Assembly (NCBI GenBank): GCA_023398575.1
Contig: JAEWSC010000038.1
Span: forward strand, 1 to 64,000
Reading direction: 5' to 3'
DNA: 64,000 bases
From: Bacillota bacterium
GTDB taxonomy: Bacteria; Bacillota; Clostridia; Christensenellales; Aristaeellaceae
Part shown: positions 8,281 to 17,309 of the stretch, piece after piece
Layout: each line of letters opens with the position of its first letter
Position numbering within the stretch: the first letter of the stretch is position 1
Program-made: the position numbers and the translations under genes
The notes under the pieces: model-generated
What the model saw: only the letters and a program-made list of their open reading frames with translations
The model's database searches: none
Told to the model about the DNA's origin: nothing

Positions 8281-10584
8281 ATGCAGGAGTTTCGCCAAAG
8301 GATGCGCAAAAAGGTGTACAGGACATTTTTGATGTCCTTTTTACTTGTGTTCGTTTTGCCCGCCATTGCGCTTGTGGGCTTTATGACCCACATGCTGGGG
8401 ACTGTGGAAAAGGAACTGGAAACGTCCAACCATCTACTGCTGGAGCAATTGAAAAGCGGCGCAGACGGGCAGCTTTTTGCGGTAACGCGTATCGGCGATA
8501 CCTTGGTGGTGGATGACAAGGTGCTCTACTTTTCCACCATTGCCGACCCACTGCAGTATTTAAACAACATTACCGCCTTTCAGACCCTGCGCACCCTCAT
8601 TCAGGAAATGACCAGCTTGCAAATTGCCAATGCCAGCATCAACAACAGCTACATCTATTTTGAGCGCAGCCAAAAGGTGATCGCCAATTCGGTCATGACA
8701 GGGGCTGATTTTTACCAGCGTCGGCTTCTGGGCGAGTTCGCCTCCTATGAAGATTGGCTGTCTTTCGTGAATATGGGCGGAAACGGTTTCGTGCACCGTA
8801 AAGGCGGTTCACTGACCTATATGCGCACCATTTTCCGCGGCACCATCCCCTCTGTTACCATTGTCATCACATTGGAAGAGAACATGCTCAATCAATATAG
8901 GCGGCTTGCCGCGGAAAAGCAGGGCATGGGCTTTACCATATTGGACAAGGAAGGCCGCACACTGTTTTCCACGCTTCCGGAGGTATCGTTTGCACAGGTA
9001 ATCGATGTTAGCGCCGCCAGCGGGGATTTGCACCACGTAGACAGCCCTCAAGGGCAGCTTCGTGTATCCTACAGCCGCAGCGGCGACACCGGCTGCGTAT
9101 ATGCGGTATCCATACCGGAAAGCGTATATTGGACCAGGCTGACAACCATACGCCAGGTAAGTGTGTTATTGGTAGCGGTCATACTGGCGGTGGGTTTCTT
9201 TCTTTCCTTTGCGCTGGCCAAGCGGCAGTACAGGCCGATACACGCCCTGCGCAGCTTTGTGGAGGGAGATGCCCCCAGCGGCCAAGTCGAATCCGGGGAT
9301 GATTTTACCTATCTTCAGGAAATGATGCAGAGCATGAAAAACAGCCGGCTGACCATCCACCAGCGGCTAAAATTTTCCAACCAGAACATGGAGCATTATG
9401 TGCTGGAGTCCTTGATGTGGGGCACCTATGGCTCCGTTGGCGAGGTGGAGGAGCAGCTTCTTGCCCTGGACATCGCTTATGACAGCGACGATTTCGCTGT
9501 GGTAGGCTTTTGCGTGGAAGGGTTTACCGACAGCACCTTGCTGCCGGAAGATGGGCAGGAGGACGCCCAGTTGATGCGCTTTGTACTGCGCAATGTGTTT
9601 GGGGAATTGCTGGCAGGCTACAATGCCCATTTGGTAGAGCTGCACGGCCTTACCTTCGCGCTTTTGTGCCTGCATACAGGGGAGCATTGGCAGGAAAAGC
9701 TGGAAGAGGTGCTTTTGAGCGGCCGGCAAATTTTGCGGGAAAACTTTGATCTTGGCATGACAATTGCCGTCAGCCACAAGGTGCAGGGACTACACAAAAT
9801 ACGCCAGGCGTACAACTGGGTGAGGGACGCGCTGGCAGCCAGACAACCCGGCGCACAGGAAGTGCTGGTCTACTGGAAGCAAGTGAAGCCGCAGCCCACC
9901 CTGGACAAGGGCTCTGAAAAGGTGGAGGCAGCCGTGCGGCGGCTGGCGCAGCTGGCGGCGGCTGGCGATACGGAAGGCGCCATGAATGAGCTGAAAGTGT
10001 TAAAAAAGGCTGCCGCCTTGTTGCCAGGCTGGTCTGTGCGCATGCAGTTTACGGTCTTGCTGCAGGAATTGTTGCAAAACCTAACCCTTCGGTTCTCTGC
10101 GGACGAGGTTGCGGCTGTTGCCCAGCGGGTGCAGCAGTATATGGAAGCACCGCCTTCCAAGGATGACTTTGCGGAGATGAATCACATCATTAAGGAGGCC
10201 TGCGCCTTGTCCTCAGCAGCCGGCGAAAACGTGCGCCGGGCCGATGTTGCCCGCAAGGCAGATCAATATATACAGGAAAACTACATGAAAAGCAGTATGT
10301 CCATCAGCTCTGTGGCGGACTATTTGAACCTTACCGCCAGCTACGCATCCGCCTTGTACAAGCGGCAAACTGGGCAGTCCATGCTGGACGCCATCAACCT
10401 GACACGCATCCACCACGCCAAGCTGCTGCTGACCGGCAGTCACATGAGCCTGGAGCAGGTGGCACAGCAGGTTGGCTACTTTAACAGTTCTTCCTTTATC
10501 CGCACCTTTAAAAAGTATGAGGGTGTGACCCCGGGGCAGTTCCGGTCGCTTAACGGAAACACGGGTGCCCAAATCAGCGTTTGA
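8281..10584 (+). CDS. Membrane-anchored AraC-family regulator (YtdP/YesS-like)
   Basis: 767 residues. An N-terminal membrane span (about 14-36, FLMSFLLVFVLPAIALVGF) is followed by a roughly 250-residue extracytoplasmic sensor and a second span (about 295-315, LLVAVILAVGFFLSFALA). The cytoplasmic part ends in two helix-turn-helix motifs (about 670-760: ISSVADYLNLTASYASALYK and LEQVAQQVGYFNSSSFIRTF) with the AraC signature up to GVTPGQFR. Such proteins in Bacillus sit beside LplBC-type transporters and sense extracellular oligosaccharides or the loaded binding protein. The gene is divergent from the pectin operon, its likely target. ATG at 8281 has GGAGG 8-12 nt upstream; in-frame codons further upstream run antisense through the neighbouring gene and are rejected. 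Confidence 0.88.
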   Translation: MQEFRQRMRKKVYRTFLMSFLLVFVLPAIALVGFMTHMLGTVEKELETSNHLLLEQLKSGADGQLFAVTRIGDTLVVDDKVLYFSTIADPLQYLNNITAFQTLRTLIQEMTSLQIANASINNSYIYFERSQKVIANSVMTGADFYQRRLLGEFASYEDWLSFVNMGGNGFVHRKGGSLTYMRTIFRGTIPSVTIVITLEENMLNQYRRLAAEKQGMGFTILDKEGRTLFSTLPEVSFAQVIDVSAASGDLHHVDSPQGQLRVSYSRSGDTGCVYAVSIPESVYWTRLTTIRQVSVLLVAVILAVGFFLSFALAKRQYRPIHALRSFVEGDAPSGQVESGDDFTYLQEMMQSMKNSRLTIHQRLKFSNQNMEHYVLESLMWGTYGSVGEVEEQLLALDIAYDSDDFAVVGFCVEGFTDSTLLPEDGQEDAQLMRFVLRNVFGELLAGYNAHLVELHGLTFALLCLHTGEHWQEKLEEVLLSGRQILRENFDLGMTIAVSHKVQGLHKIRQAYNWVRDALAARQPGAQEVLVYWKQVKPQPTLDKGSEKVEAAVRRLAQLAAAGDTEGAMNELKVLKKAAALLPGWSVRMQFTVLLQELLQNLTLRFSADEVAAVAQRVQQYMEAPPSKDDFAEMNHIIKEACALSSAAGENVRRADVARKADQYIQENYMKSSMSISSVADYLNLTASYASALYKRQTGQSMLDAINLTRIHHAKLLLTGSHMSLEQVAQQVGYFNSSSFIRTFKKYEGVTPGQFRSLNGNTGAQISV

Positions 10585-10610
10585 CCGCAAACCTTTCATT
10601 TATAAGGGTT

Positions 10611-12554
10611 TTACTGGTAGGTTAACGATTCCGTCCAGTATACATTGCCATAGATATCTGTCAAACGGTAGGAAACCAGCGTATCCGGATTGCCGATATC
10701 CGCATAGGTAACGGCTAAATCGTCCTGTACAGTGAAGGGTTCACCAAATTCATATTCTGCGTCATACGTTCCATCATACTGATAATAGTCGCACAGCATT
10801 TGTATTTCATCGCCGGGAAAAAGCGGCGCAAGGCCCCTGGAGACAAGACCATCTTCCGAAAAATCGGGCCGCACACCGGCGACATAACCGTCTTTATGCA
10901 GCGAATCCCAGACGAGCACAATCTGCGCCTCCTCGCCGTTTACCAGGGCCGGCACATAGCCCGTATAACGGAAATAATCGCCGTCTTCCATATACTCCTC
11001 ACTGTAAAAGGCAGCGGTTACGCCGCCCAGCGTGACCCAGGTGTAATCAAAGTCGGCGATCAGGTCGCCGTCCTCATCATAGTCATATACATCATCCTGG
11101 CCCAGGTCAATGTACCCTTCTCCATCATCCACAAATACCGACAACTGAATATTGCTGATCAGATTCCATTCCTCATCGGTCAGCTGCAGCACATAGCCAT
11201 CGCCCTTTTCGGTGAGAACCAGCTCATCGCCTTGCAAAAAGTGTTCACCGATATAGCCGGCGGCATTGTCTATCGCCTCCTGGCTGAACCAGCCGTAATC
11301 AGCGTAGGGGGCAAAAGCCTCGGCGGTTGTTTCTTCGCTTTCCAGCAGGCTGCTCAAAAAGCCGCCTCCGTTATCACTGGCAAAAGGCGCACCGCTGTCG
11401 ATTAAGGTTTGCCCACCGGTTTTGATGTTGGCAAAGCGCTGGGTAAGGTTACTGTACTCCTCACTCCAGCCGATCTGGCGGTAGATGGCGAGCATATCAT
11501 CCAGCGCAGGCAGGTCATGATAGGGAAAATAGATAGACAGGCCCGAAGCGGCGCGTATGTTGCCTGTATCCCTGCGGTATAAAATGGCACTTTGAAGGGA
11601 GGCGGCCAATTCTTGGGCATTGTCCGTTTTGAGCCTTAGTATCAGGTCAATCAAATCCACCATATCATGCTCGTCATAGCCGAAGGATTTTGCACCGCTG
11701 CGGGCCTTGGACAGCCGTGCAAAGTCACCTTCCTGTATCAAGGCTTCCGCCTCCAAAGCAAATTGGTTCAGGGCGTCCGGGGCGGCAGCCGCGAGAGCAC
11801 CCAAATCGATAACAGATAAGGTGCCGATGTCTTCGGGCTCCACCGACAGCTCAATATAGTCATCAATAATTCTTTGGCAAAGCGATGGCATATCCATATC
11901 TGGCGCGGCAGCCAGGGAACTGAGCCAGTTGGTATAGTACCAGCCGGTGCCGGGCTCTGTTTCTTCTGAGGCGAGCAGGTAATCGGCATAGGGCGAAACG
12001 GCCAGCGCGGTTTCTACTGTCGCCATCAGGCACGCGTCGAAACCCACCATATCAAAGCGCATGCCGCTGGCATGCATGGCCTGCGCAATTTCATCAATGG
12101 TCAAATTTCCGCCAGGAAAGTTCTCATCCTCACCAAAACCGTACAGCGCACCGCCGCCATGGTCCCAAAAAATCAGCAAGTTTCGGTCTGCCTGATAGTT
12201 CTCCCGGCAGAAAAGCAGAAAATCCATCAACGTTTGAGGGTCCGTCATATCCTTTGCAGCGGTAGTTTCCAGCGTGACAAAGCCATCGGCGCCAATCAGA
12301 TGGCGCTGGCTTGTGCCCCCTTGGATGGTGTCGTTTTGCCAGGTTGTTGAACCGCCCGTTTCCAACACGATGTTGATGTTTTCCCCGGCACCGGAAGACA
12401 GCATTTCATTGATGTCCTCTGTTGCGGAGCCGTCTTCGCTTTCCAAATCAGACCCGCAGACATAGATCATGATGGTGACGCTGGGGTTCTCCTCAGACAT
12501 AGCGCAGACAGGCAGCAGCAATGCCACAAGCATAAGGGCAAGCCATCGTTTCAT
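10611..12554 (-). CDS. Secreted clostripain-family (C11) cysteine peptidase
   Basis: 647 residues with a signal peptide (MKRWLALMLVALLLPVCAMS). The C11 catalytic domain spans roughly 25-370: the catalytic histidine lies in LIFWDHGGGALYGFG and the nucleophile in GFDACLMATVE. C11 enzymes cleave after basic residues and self-process. The C-terminal 270 residues form an acidic, beta-rich region of unknown role (YDYDEDGDLIADFDY resembles a calcium loop). The start is MKRWLAL at 12554 with GAAGGGAG upstream, not the earlier in-frame TTG/ATG codons. The LPVC sequence resembles a lipobox but has valine at -1, so lipidation is doubtful. The gene is convergent with the AraC gene, 26 bp apart, and follows a LacI gene on its own strand. 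Confidence 0.88.
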   Translation of the reverse strand: MKRWLALMLVALLLPVCAMSEENPSVTIMIYVCGSDLESEDGSATEDINEMLSSGAGENINIVLETGGSTTWQNDTIQGGTSQRHLIGADGFVTLETTAAKDMTDPQTLMDFLLFCRENYQADRNLLIFWDHGGGALYGFGEDENFPGGNLTIDEIAQAMHASGMRFDMVGFDACLMATVETALAVSPYADYLLASEETEPGTGWYYTNWLSSLAAAPDMDMPSLCQRIIDDYIELSVEPEDIGTLSVIDLGALAAAAPDALNQFALEAEALIQEGDFARLSKARSGAKSFGYDEHDMVDLIDLILRLKTDNAQELAASLQSAILYRRDTGNIRAASGLSIYFPYHDLPALDDMLAIYRQIGWSEEYSNLTQRFANIKTGGQTLIDSGAPFASDNGGGFLSSLLESEETTAEAFAPYADYGWFSQEAIDNAAGYIGEHFLQGDELVLTEKGDGYVLQLTDEEWNLISNIQLSVFVDDGEGYIDLGQDDVYDYDEDGDLIADFDYTWVTLGGVTAAFYSEEYMEDGDYFRYTGYVPALVNGEEAQIVLVWDSLHKDGYVAGVRPDFSEDGLVSRGLAPLFPGDEIQMLCDYYQYDGTYDAEYEFGEPFTVQDDLAVTYADIGNPDTLVSYRLTDIYGNVYWTESLTYQ

Positions 12555-12660
12555 ACAACCAATTCTCCCTTCGTACGCAAAAGGCCAGGCTATCCTCTGC
12601 AAAAGCCAAGCAGATTCAAACCGGCCAGTAAAATAATCAGGTCAGCAGATGAATAGATGA

Positions 12661-13686
12661 CTATTCGCTTTGAGGCTTGATGCACTTGACCGTTTCACCG
12701 GTGAGCAGATGGCCTTCTACCACGATGGTGCCGGAGCCGGCGGTAAAGGGATGCTCTATGCGCTCAATCAGGCTGGCGGCTGCCTCAGTGCCGATGCGCT
12801 TGGTATCCTGCTGGATGGTGGTCAGCTTGGGAGAAGTCAATTGCATAAGTGGTATGCCGTCATAACCGGCAATGGAAATATCATCGGGAATTTTTAGACC
12901 CAGTGAGCGGATGGCTTCTATGCCGCCCAGTGCCGCATAATCATCAGACATCAATATGCAGGTAGGGCGAATGGGTGACTGCAGAATTTTCATCACTGCC
13001 TGCTTGGCGCTAGGGGGGTTGTGGTAGGCACATTCGACCATGTATTCCGGCGGAGTTTTCAGGTCCAACTCCTTCATGGCTCTGTAAAAACCGGTGATCC
13101 GGCTTTCGGTTACGGCGGAGCGCATGCCGTGTACAAAGGCGATACGCCTGTGGCCTTGACTATGCACGTAGCGCACAAGGTCGCGCATGCCGCTGATATT
13201 GTCAGACAGGATGCAGGTACGGTTGTTGAACAGATGGTCGATGGTAACAATGGGCAGGTCAGAGGCGATCAGGTCAATGACCTCCGGTGCAAAAAAGTCA
13301 ACGCAGGCAAGGCACACGCCATCCACATTCCGGTAGCGGCAGTGCTCCAGAAACGTCATTTTGGTAAGGCCGATATTATGGTTAATAAACGTGATATCAT
13401 ACCCCTGGCGCTCAGCCTCGGTTTTAAAGCTCTCCAGCACAGCGGCAAAATAATTGTGGGTCAGGCCGCTGTTGTTGTCATCGGCAAACAAAACGCCAAG
13501 GTTATAGGTACGGTTGGTTTTCAGCGCCCGGGCCAGGGAATTGGGGTGATACCCAATCTCCTTTGCCGTACGCAGCACCAGTTCCTTGGTGGTTTCGCTG
13601 ACATCGCTGTAATTGTTCAGTGCCTTGCTGACGGTGGAGACAGATAAACCGCACTTTAGGGAGAGTTCTTTAATGGTTGCGGCCAT
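12661..13686 (-). CDS. LacI-family repressor, copy 1
   Basis: 341 residues. The N-terminal helix-turn-helix (ATIKELSLKCGLSVSTVSKAL) is followed by the hinge (YHPNSLARALKTNRTYNLGVLF) and a periplasmic-binding-protein-like effector domain. About four fifths of residues match a second LacI gene at 17310-18335, and the recognition helix VSTVSKALNNYSDVS is identical, so both should read the same operator. The ATG at 13686 is chosen because AGAAGGAG precedes it and the family N-terminus begins there; the open frame extends 77 codons further without support. It lies at the downstream end of the xylo-oligosaccharide transporter genes and has its own promoter. Confidence 0.9.
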   Translation of the reverse strand: MAATIKELSLKCGLSVSTVSKALNNYSDVSETTKELVLRTAKEIGYHPNSLARALKTNRTYNLGVLFADDNNSGLTHNYFAAVLESFKTEAERQGYDITFINHNIGLTKMTFLEHCRYRNVDGVCLACVDFFAPEVIDLIASDLPIVTIDHLFNNRTCILSDNISGMRDLVRYVHSQGHRRIAFVHGMRSAVTESRITGFYRAMKELDLKTPPEYMVECAYHNPPSAKQAVMKILQSPIRPTCILMSDDYAALGGIEAIRSLGLKIPDDISIAGYDGIPLMQLTSPKLTTIQQDTKRIGTEAAASLIERIEHPFTAGSGTIVVEGHLLTGETVKCIKPQSE

Positions 13687-13740
13687 AGGGCAACTCCTTC
13701 TGCATGTGACATACCGGGCATTTTTTGTAGTTTGTATACC

Positions 13741-13805
13741 ATTATAAGGCTTAGGAACCCATGTGTACAAGTGTATAACGAAAAATTTCGAAAACGATAC
13801 CGTTT
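13741..13805 (-). promoter_or_regulatory. Promoter and operator-like palindrome of LacI gene 1
   Basis: On the minus strand TTGTAC (13765-13770) and TATAAT (13741-13746) have an 18-bp spacer. Upstream at 13792-13805 lies AAACGATACCGTTT, a near-palindrome (12 of 14 positions) with the CG-centred shape of LacI-family or CcpA sites. It shares AAAACGAT with the region upstream of the second LacI gene, which suggests auto- or cross-regulation. Confidence 0.55.
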
Positions 13806-13923
13806 GATGCCGCCCGGAAAAAATCAGAACCCGTCTCCGTGCCCGCTGCGAAAAAAGCGCAGGGACGCGAAAACGGGTTTGTTCAGGTCCGGCGGCAGGC
13901 TGGGGTGTAGGGGCCAAAGGAGG

Positions 13924-14802
13924 TCAACCCTTTACGCTGCCCAGCGTTACACCGCGGACGATAAACCGGCTCAAGCCCAGGTATACAATAATGATTGGCA
14001 AAATAGCCAGCGCGATGGCCATGTACACCTGCCCCATATCAAACTTCAGCCAGTCGGCACTGCGAAGCTGCGCAATCAGGATGGGCAGCGTCTTTTTGCT
14101 GGCGCTTTTGATGATCAGGGCCGGCATAAAGTAATTGTTCCAGGAAGAAACGAAGGTGAAAATGGCCTGCACTGCGATGGCCGGCTTCATAATCGGCAGC
14201 ACGATGCGGTTGAAGGTGCTGAACTCGCCGGAACCGTCTATACGCGCCGCTTCAACGATTTCCAGGGGCAGGGTGCTTTCCATGTACTGCTTCATAAAGA
14301 AGAAAACGATGGGCGATGAGATGGCGGGCAATACCAGCGGGAGGTACGAATCCATCCAGCCCCAGCTGGAGATTTGGCGCAAAAAGCCCAGAGTAACCAC
14401 TTGGCTGGGTACCGTCATGACAAGCAGTATGAACTGAAAGGCGAAGTTTTTCAGCTTGAAGTCATACACATGCACTGCATGAGCTGTAAGGGCTGAAAAG
14501 TACGTTGCCAGAAGGGCCGTTAAGGTGGAGACGGTCAAGCTGTTAAAGATGCCGTTCCACATGGGCAGCTGGTCGTTTTGGAGCATGGCCTTCCAGTTGC
14601 TTGCCAGGTTTCTGCCCGGCAAAAAGCTGAAGCCGGTTTGTATCTCACTGTGGGCCCGTGTGGCGTTGACGATGAGTATATAAAAGAAGAAAAGGCATAA
14701 AAAGCTGATCAAGGTCAGAAAAACATAGGCGGCCATGCGGTAAACCGTAAGCCCTACATGCCGGTCGCGCTTTGCGGCCAGTTTTGTCTGTGCGTTTATC
14801 AT
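13924..14802 (-). CDS. CUT1 ABC sugar permease, MalG/AraQ type
   Basis: 292 residues and six membrane spans. The ATPase-docking loop appears as LEIVEAARIDGSGEFSTFNRIVLP and the C-terminus as FIVRGVTLGSVKG. It forms the second half of the membrane channel for the binding protein encoded at 15824-17128. The ATG at 14802 overlaps the previous stop codon (TGATG), giving translational coupling; an in-frame TTG one codon upstream is possible. No ATPase gene is nearby, so a shared MsmX-like ATPase is expected. The GH3 and xylose isomerase genes upstream point to xylo-oligosaccharides. Confidence 0.88.
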   Translation of the reverse strand: MINAQTKLAAKRDRHVGLTVYRMAAYVFLTLISFLCLFFFYILIVNATRAHSEIQTGFSFLPGRNLASNWKAMLQNDQLPMWNGIFNSLTVSTLTALLATYFSALTAHAVHVYDFKLKNFAFQFILLVMTVPSQVVTLGFLRQISSWGWMDSYLPLVLPAISSPIVFFFMKQYMESTLPLEIVEAARIDGSGEFSTFNRIVLPIMKPAIAVQAIFTFVSSWNNYFMPALIIKSASKKTLPILIAQLRSADWLKFDMGQVYMAIALAILPIIIVYLGLSRFIVRGVTLGSVKG

Positions 14803-15755
14803 CAACTGCGCACCCCCATTCTTGCAAGCCGCTGCTCTTCACGCTTTTCCCGCGTTAGCGAGCGGAATACCAGTACGCTTAAGCTGCCGGTGAGTATAAA
14901 CAAAACTGTACTCAGCGCACCGCCCAGGCCGTAGTTTTTGCTCTTTCCCAGGTAGTTGTTCAGCAGCATGATAATGGTCATACTGGTGCGGTCTGGCGTG
15001 CCGTTGCCTTTTGTCAATATCTGCGGAACGTCAAACATTTGCAGGCCGCCGATCATGGAGGTGATCAGCGTATAAGCGATGATGGGGCGCAAAAGCGGCA
15101 TGGTCACCCGCCAGAAGGTCTGCCAGCCATTGGCACCATCAATCTCCGAGGCTTCAAAGAGGGAGCTGTCGATGCCCATTACACCGGCCATCAAAATAAT
15201 GGTGGTGTTGCCAAACCACATCAAAAAGTTCATCAGTGCCACCAGGCCCCGGGTGCCGGCAGTTTGGTACAAAAACTGGTATGGTGTCACGCCAAGCTGA
15301 ATCATAACGTTGTTCACAGGCCCGCCGTCGGAAAACAATGCGAAGAACAGCATTGCAAACGAGGAGGCCATGATCAGGTTGGGCATGTAAATGACTGTTT
15401 TGAAAAAGCCCTGGCCCTTTAATTTCAAGTTCATATCGGTAAACCATACGGCCAGCAGCAGCGATACGGCCAACTGCGGCACAAAGCCCAGCAGCCACAT
15501 CCAAACGGTATTAAACAGGTATTTGCCTAGGTCTGCCTCTGTAAAGAGCTTCACAAAATTGTCAAAGCCCACATAGTTGGGGCCAACCTGCTTTAAACCG
15601 GAAAGATAATTTTCAAAAAATGCGTTGTAGAAGGTAGCAAACAGGGGAGCCAGCGTAAAAAGGGTGAAAGAAACGAAAAAAGGAATCAGGAAAATATATC
15701 CCCATTTCCCATAGCTGACGCCTTTGTGCCTTTGAATCTTGCCAAGCTGTGACAT
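14802..15755 (-). CDS. CUT1 ABC sugar permease, MalF/AraP type
   Basis: 317 residues starting MSQLGKIQRHKGVSYGKWGY, then about six membrane spans. The docking loop is SLFEASEIDGANGWQTFWRVTMP. The start at 15755 is preceded by GAGGG; an earlier in-frame start would overlap the 3' end of the binding-protein operon spacer and has no ribosome binding site. It pairs with the MalG-type protein, with which it shares a TGATG junction, and follows the binding-protein gene by 68 bp. Confidence 0.87.
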   Translation of the reverse strand: MSQLGKIQRHKGVSYGKWGYIFLIPFFVSFTLFTLAPLFATFYNAFFENYLSGLKQVGPNYVGFDNFVKLFTEADLGKYLFNTVWMWLLGFVPQLAVSLLLAVWFTDMNLKLKGQGFFKTVIYMPNLIMASSFAMLFFALFSDGGPVNNVMIQLGVTPYQFLYQTAGTRGLVALMNFLMWFGNTTIILMAGVMGIDSSLFEASEIDGANGWQTFWRVTMPLLRPIIAYTLITSMIGGLQMFDVPQILTKGNGTPDRTSMTIIMLLNNYLGKSKNYGLGGALSTVLFILTGSLSVLVFRSLTREKREEQRLARMGVRS

Positions 15756-15823
15756 CACTTTTCCCTCGCAATCCATTGAAGAAAAAGCGGGCATGGCGAC
15801 TGCCATGCCCGCCTTCACAAAAC

Positions 15824-17128
15824 TTAGTGGGACAGTTCCGGATGGGTTTCTTCCACAGCGGTAAAGAAGTTTGCCCAGGCAGTATCCAGATCGACAACGC
15901 CATTGTAGTAGTCGGTCATGGCGGTCATCAGCTTTTCGGTGCAGGTCTGGTCATACATGGTGGACTGGGCGCGCACGATGTTCTGAGCATTTTTGAGCAT
16001 GAGGGGCAGATAGTTCTGGCCGCCCAGGAAAGCGCTGCTGAAATCGGTGGCGGCCACTTCTTCCATGGCTGCGACGTTGTTGGTGAAATCGTTGTAGGTC
16101 TTGGTAATGTCAACCAGCACGTCCTTGTTGGTGGTCATGGTCTTCAAAACGTCAGCCACAAGGGTTTTGTTGTCGGTGCCGGCAGCGCCGCAGACCCAGG
16201 TACCGCCCCAAGAGAAGCCCTGGGGACCTTCGGTGAATGCCCAGTCGCCCCAGGAGCCGTTGCCCACAGCGCCTTCGGCATTGGCATCAGCCTTTGTCCA
16301 GCCAGCCAGGCAGAAATCGATGAACCAAGCGGGTCCGAAGTAGCCGAACACCTTGCCGTCTTTGCCGGCACCGGCGCCGCTTTCAGCGGACCAGAGGTTG
16401 GCTTTGTTGTTCCAGCCGTTGTCGGTGTACTTCTTGGTCATTTCGATGTACTTGACAATGGAGGCATCCTTCTGGATTTTGCCGTCTACTACCCAAGGCG
16501 CGGTCATGTTGTCTGAGAAGGCACGGTAGGCATCATCAAAACCAGAGAGCATGAAGTAGCCCTTGGCTTTGGCCTGTTCGGCAACAGCGTCAAACTTATC
16601 CCAGTCGGAAAGGGCAGCCTGTACTTCGGCGGGTTCTTCGGTGCCAAGCACATCTTTGGCAAAGGAACGGCGATAAATAAAGCCGCCGGGGCAGGCCTGC
16701 CAGGAGAGGCCCTTTAAGGAACCGGTGGAGCTGGTCATGATATCCTTGGTGTACTGATACATGCCGGCCACGTCTTCATCGGTCAGGCCCAGATCAGCTT
16801 TCACATCCAAGGTGAAGTCGGTGTCGACATACTTAACGGCGTAGTCGGCTTCCACCAGGAACAGGTCAACCTTCTTGTCGGCTTCGGCATCGGCCTGGCC
16901 CAGCAGGGCTTCGTCCAAAGCGTTCTGGTAGGCATTGTTGTCGCTGGGGGTAATAACCCAGTTGACGGTTACGCCTTCGGGTACCTTGTAGAACTTTTCA
17001 AAGCGGGTCTTGAATTCTTCGTTCCAGCAGTAGATGTTCAGGACCTTGCCCTCATCGGCGCTGGCAGCCAGGGCCAGTGCGGGCACCAGCATCATGACGA
17101 CCAAGAGAAGTGATACCAGTTTCTTCAT
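15824..17128 (-). CDS. ABC solute-binding protein, probably xylo-oligosaccharide
   Basis: 434-residue family 1 binding protein. The signal peptide MKKLVSLLLVVMMLVPALAL ends near AASA|DE, and again there is no lipobox cysteine. The mature protein starts GKVLNIYCWNEEFKTRFEKFY, typical for CUT1 binding proteins. AAGGAGG lies 8 nt before the ATG at 17128; an upstream ATG would add eight residues without a ribosome binding site. The gene lies downstream of LacI gene 2 and upstream of the two permeases. The xylo-oligosaccharide cargo is inferred from the neighbouring beta-xylosidase and xylose isomerase. Confidence 0.86.
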   Translation of the reverse strand: MKKLVSLLLVVMMLVPALALAASADEGKVLNIYCWNEEFKTRFEKFYKVPEGVTVNWVITPSDNNAYQNALDEALLGQADAEADKKVDLFLVEADYAVKYVDTDFTLDVKADLGLTDEDVAGMYQYTKDIMTSSTGSLKGLSWQACPGGFIYRRSFAKDVLGTEEPAEVQAALSDWDKFDAVAEQAKAKGYFMLSGFDDAYRAFSDNMTAPWVVDGKIQKDASIVKYIEMTKKYTDNGWNNKANLWSAESGAGAGKDGKVFGYFGPAWFIDFCLAGWTKADANAEGAVGNGSWGDWAFTEGPQGFSWGGTWVCGAAGTDNKTLVADVLKTMTTNKDVLVDITKTYNDFTNNVAAMEEVAATDFSSAFLGGQNYLPLMLKNAQNIVRAQSTMYDQTCTEKLMTAMTDYYNGVVDLDTAWANFFTAVEETHPELSH

Positions 17129-17262
17129 GGGTGAACCTCCTTGTTGCGGCATTGCCGCTTATTTTTGGTACACCAAACACACCCTGCCGCCTGTGCCTTT
17201 TCAAGCGTTTCTCCGGCATGCGGGCCGGCCGCTTTGGCGATGGCAGAAAAGCAGTCTGGTAC

Positions 17263-17290
17263 AAAAGCAACGTCCGTTGCTTTTTTCAAA
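17263..17290 (-). terminator. Hairpin after LacI gene 2
   Basis: A perfect stem, AAAAGCAACG / CGTTGCTTTT, lies in the spacer after the LacI stop codon and before the binding-protein gene. A- and T-runs flank it on both sides, so it could terminate on either strand. Read-through would allow the transporter genes to be transcribed from the regulator promoter. Confidence 0.5.
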
Positions 17291-17309
17291 GGAAAGCGGG
17301 GCTTTGGCG

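Noticed and set aside
13687..13917. 77-codon N-terminal extension of LacI gene 1
   Set aside because: It covers the promoter and operator-like site, and the paralogue starts exactly at the helix-turn-helix.
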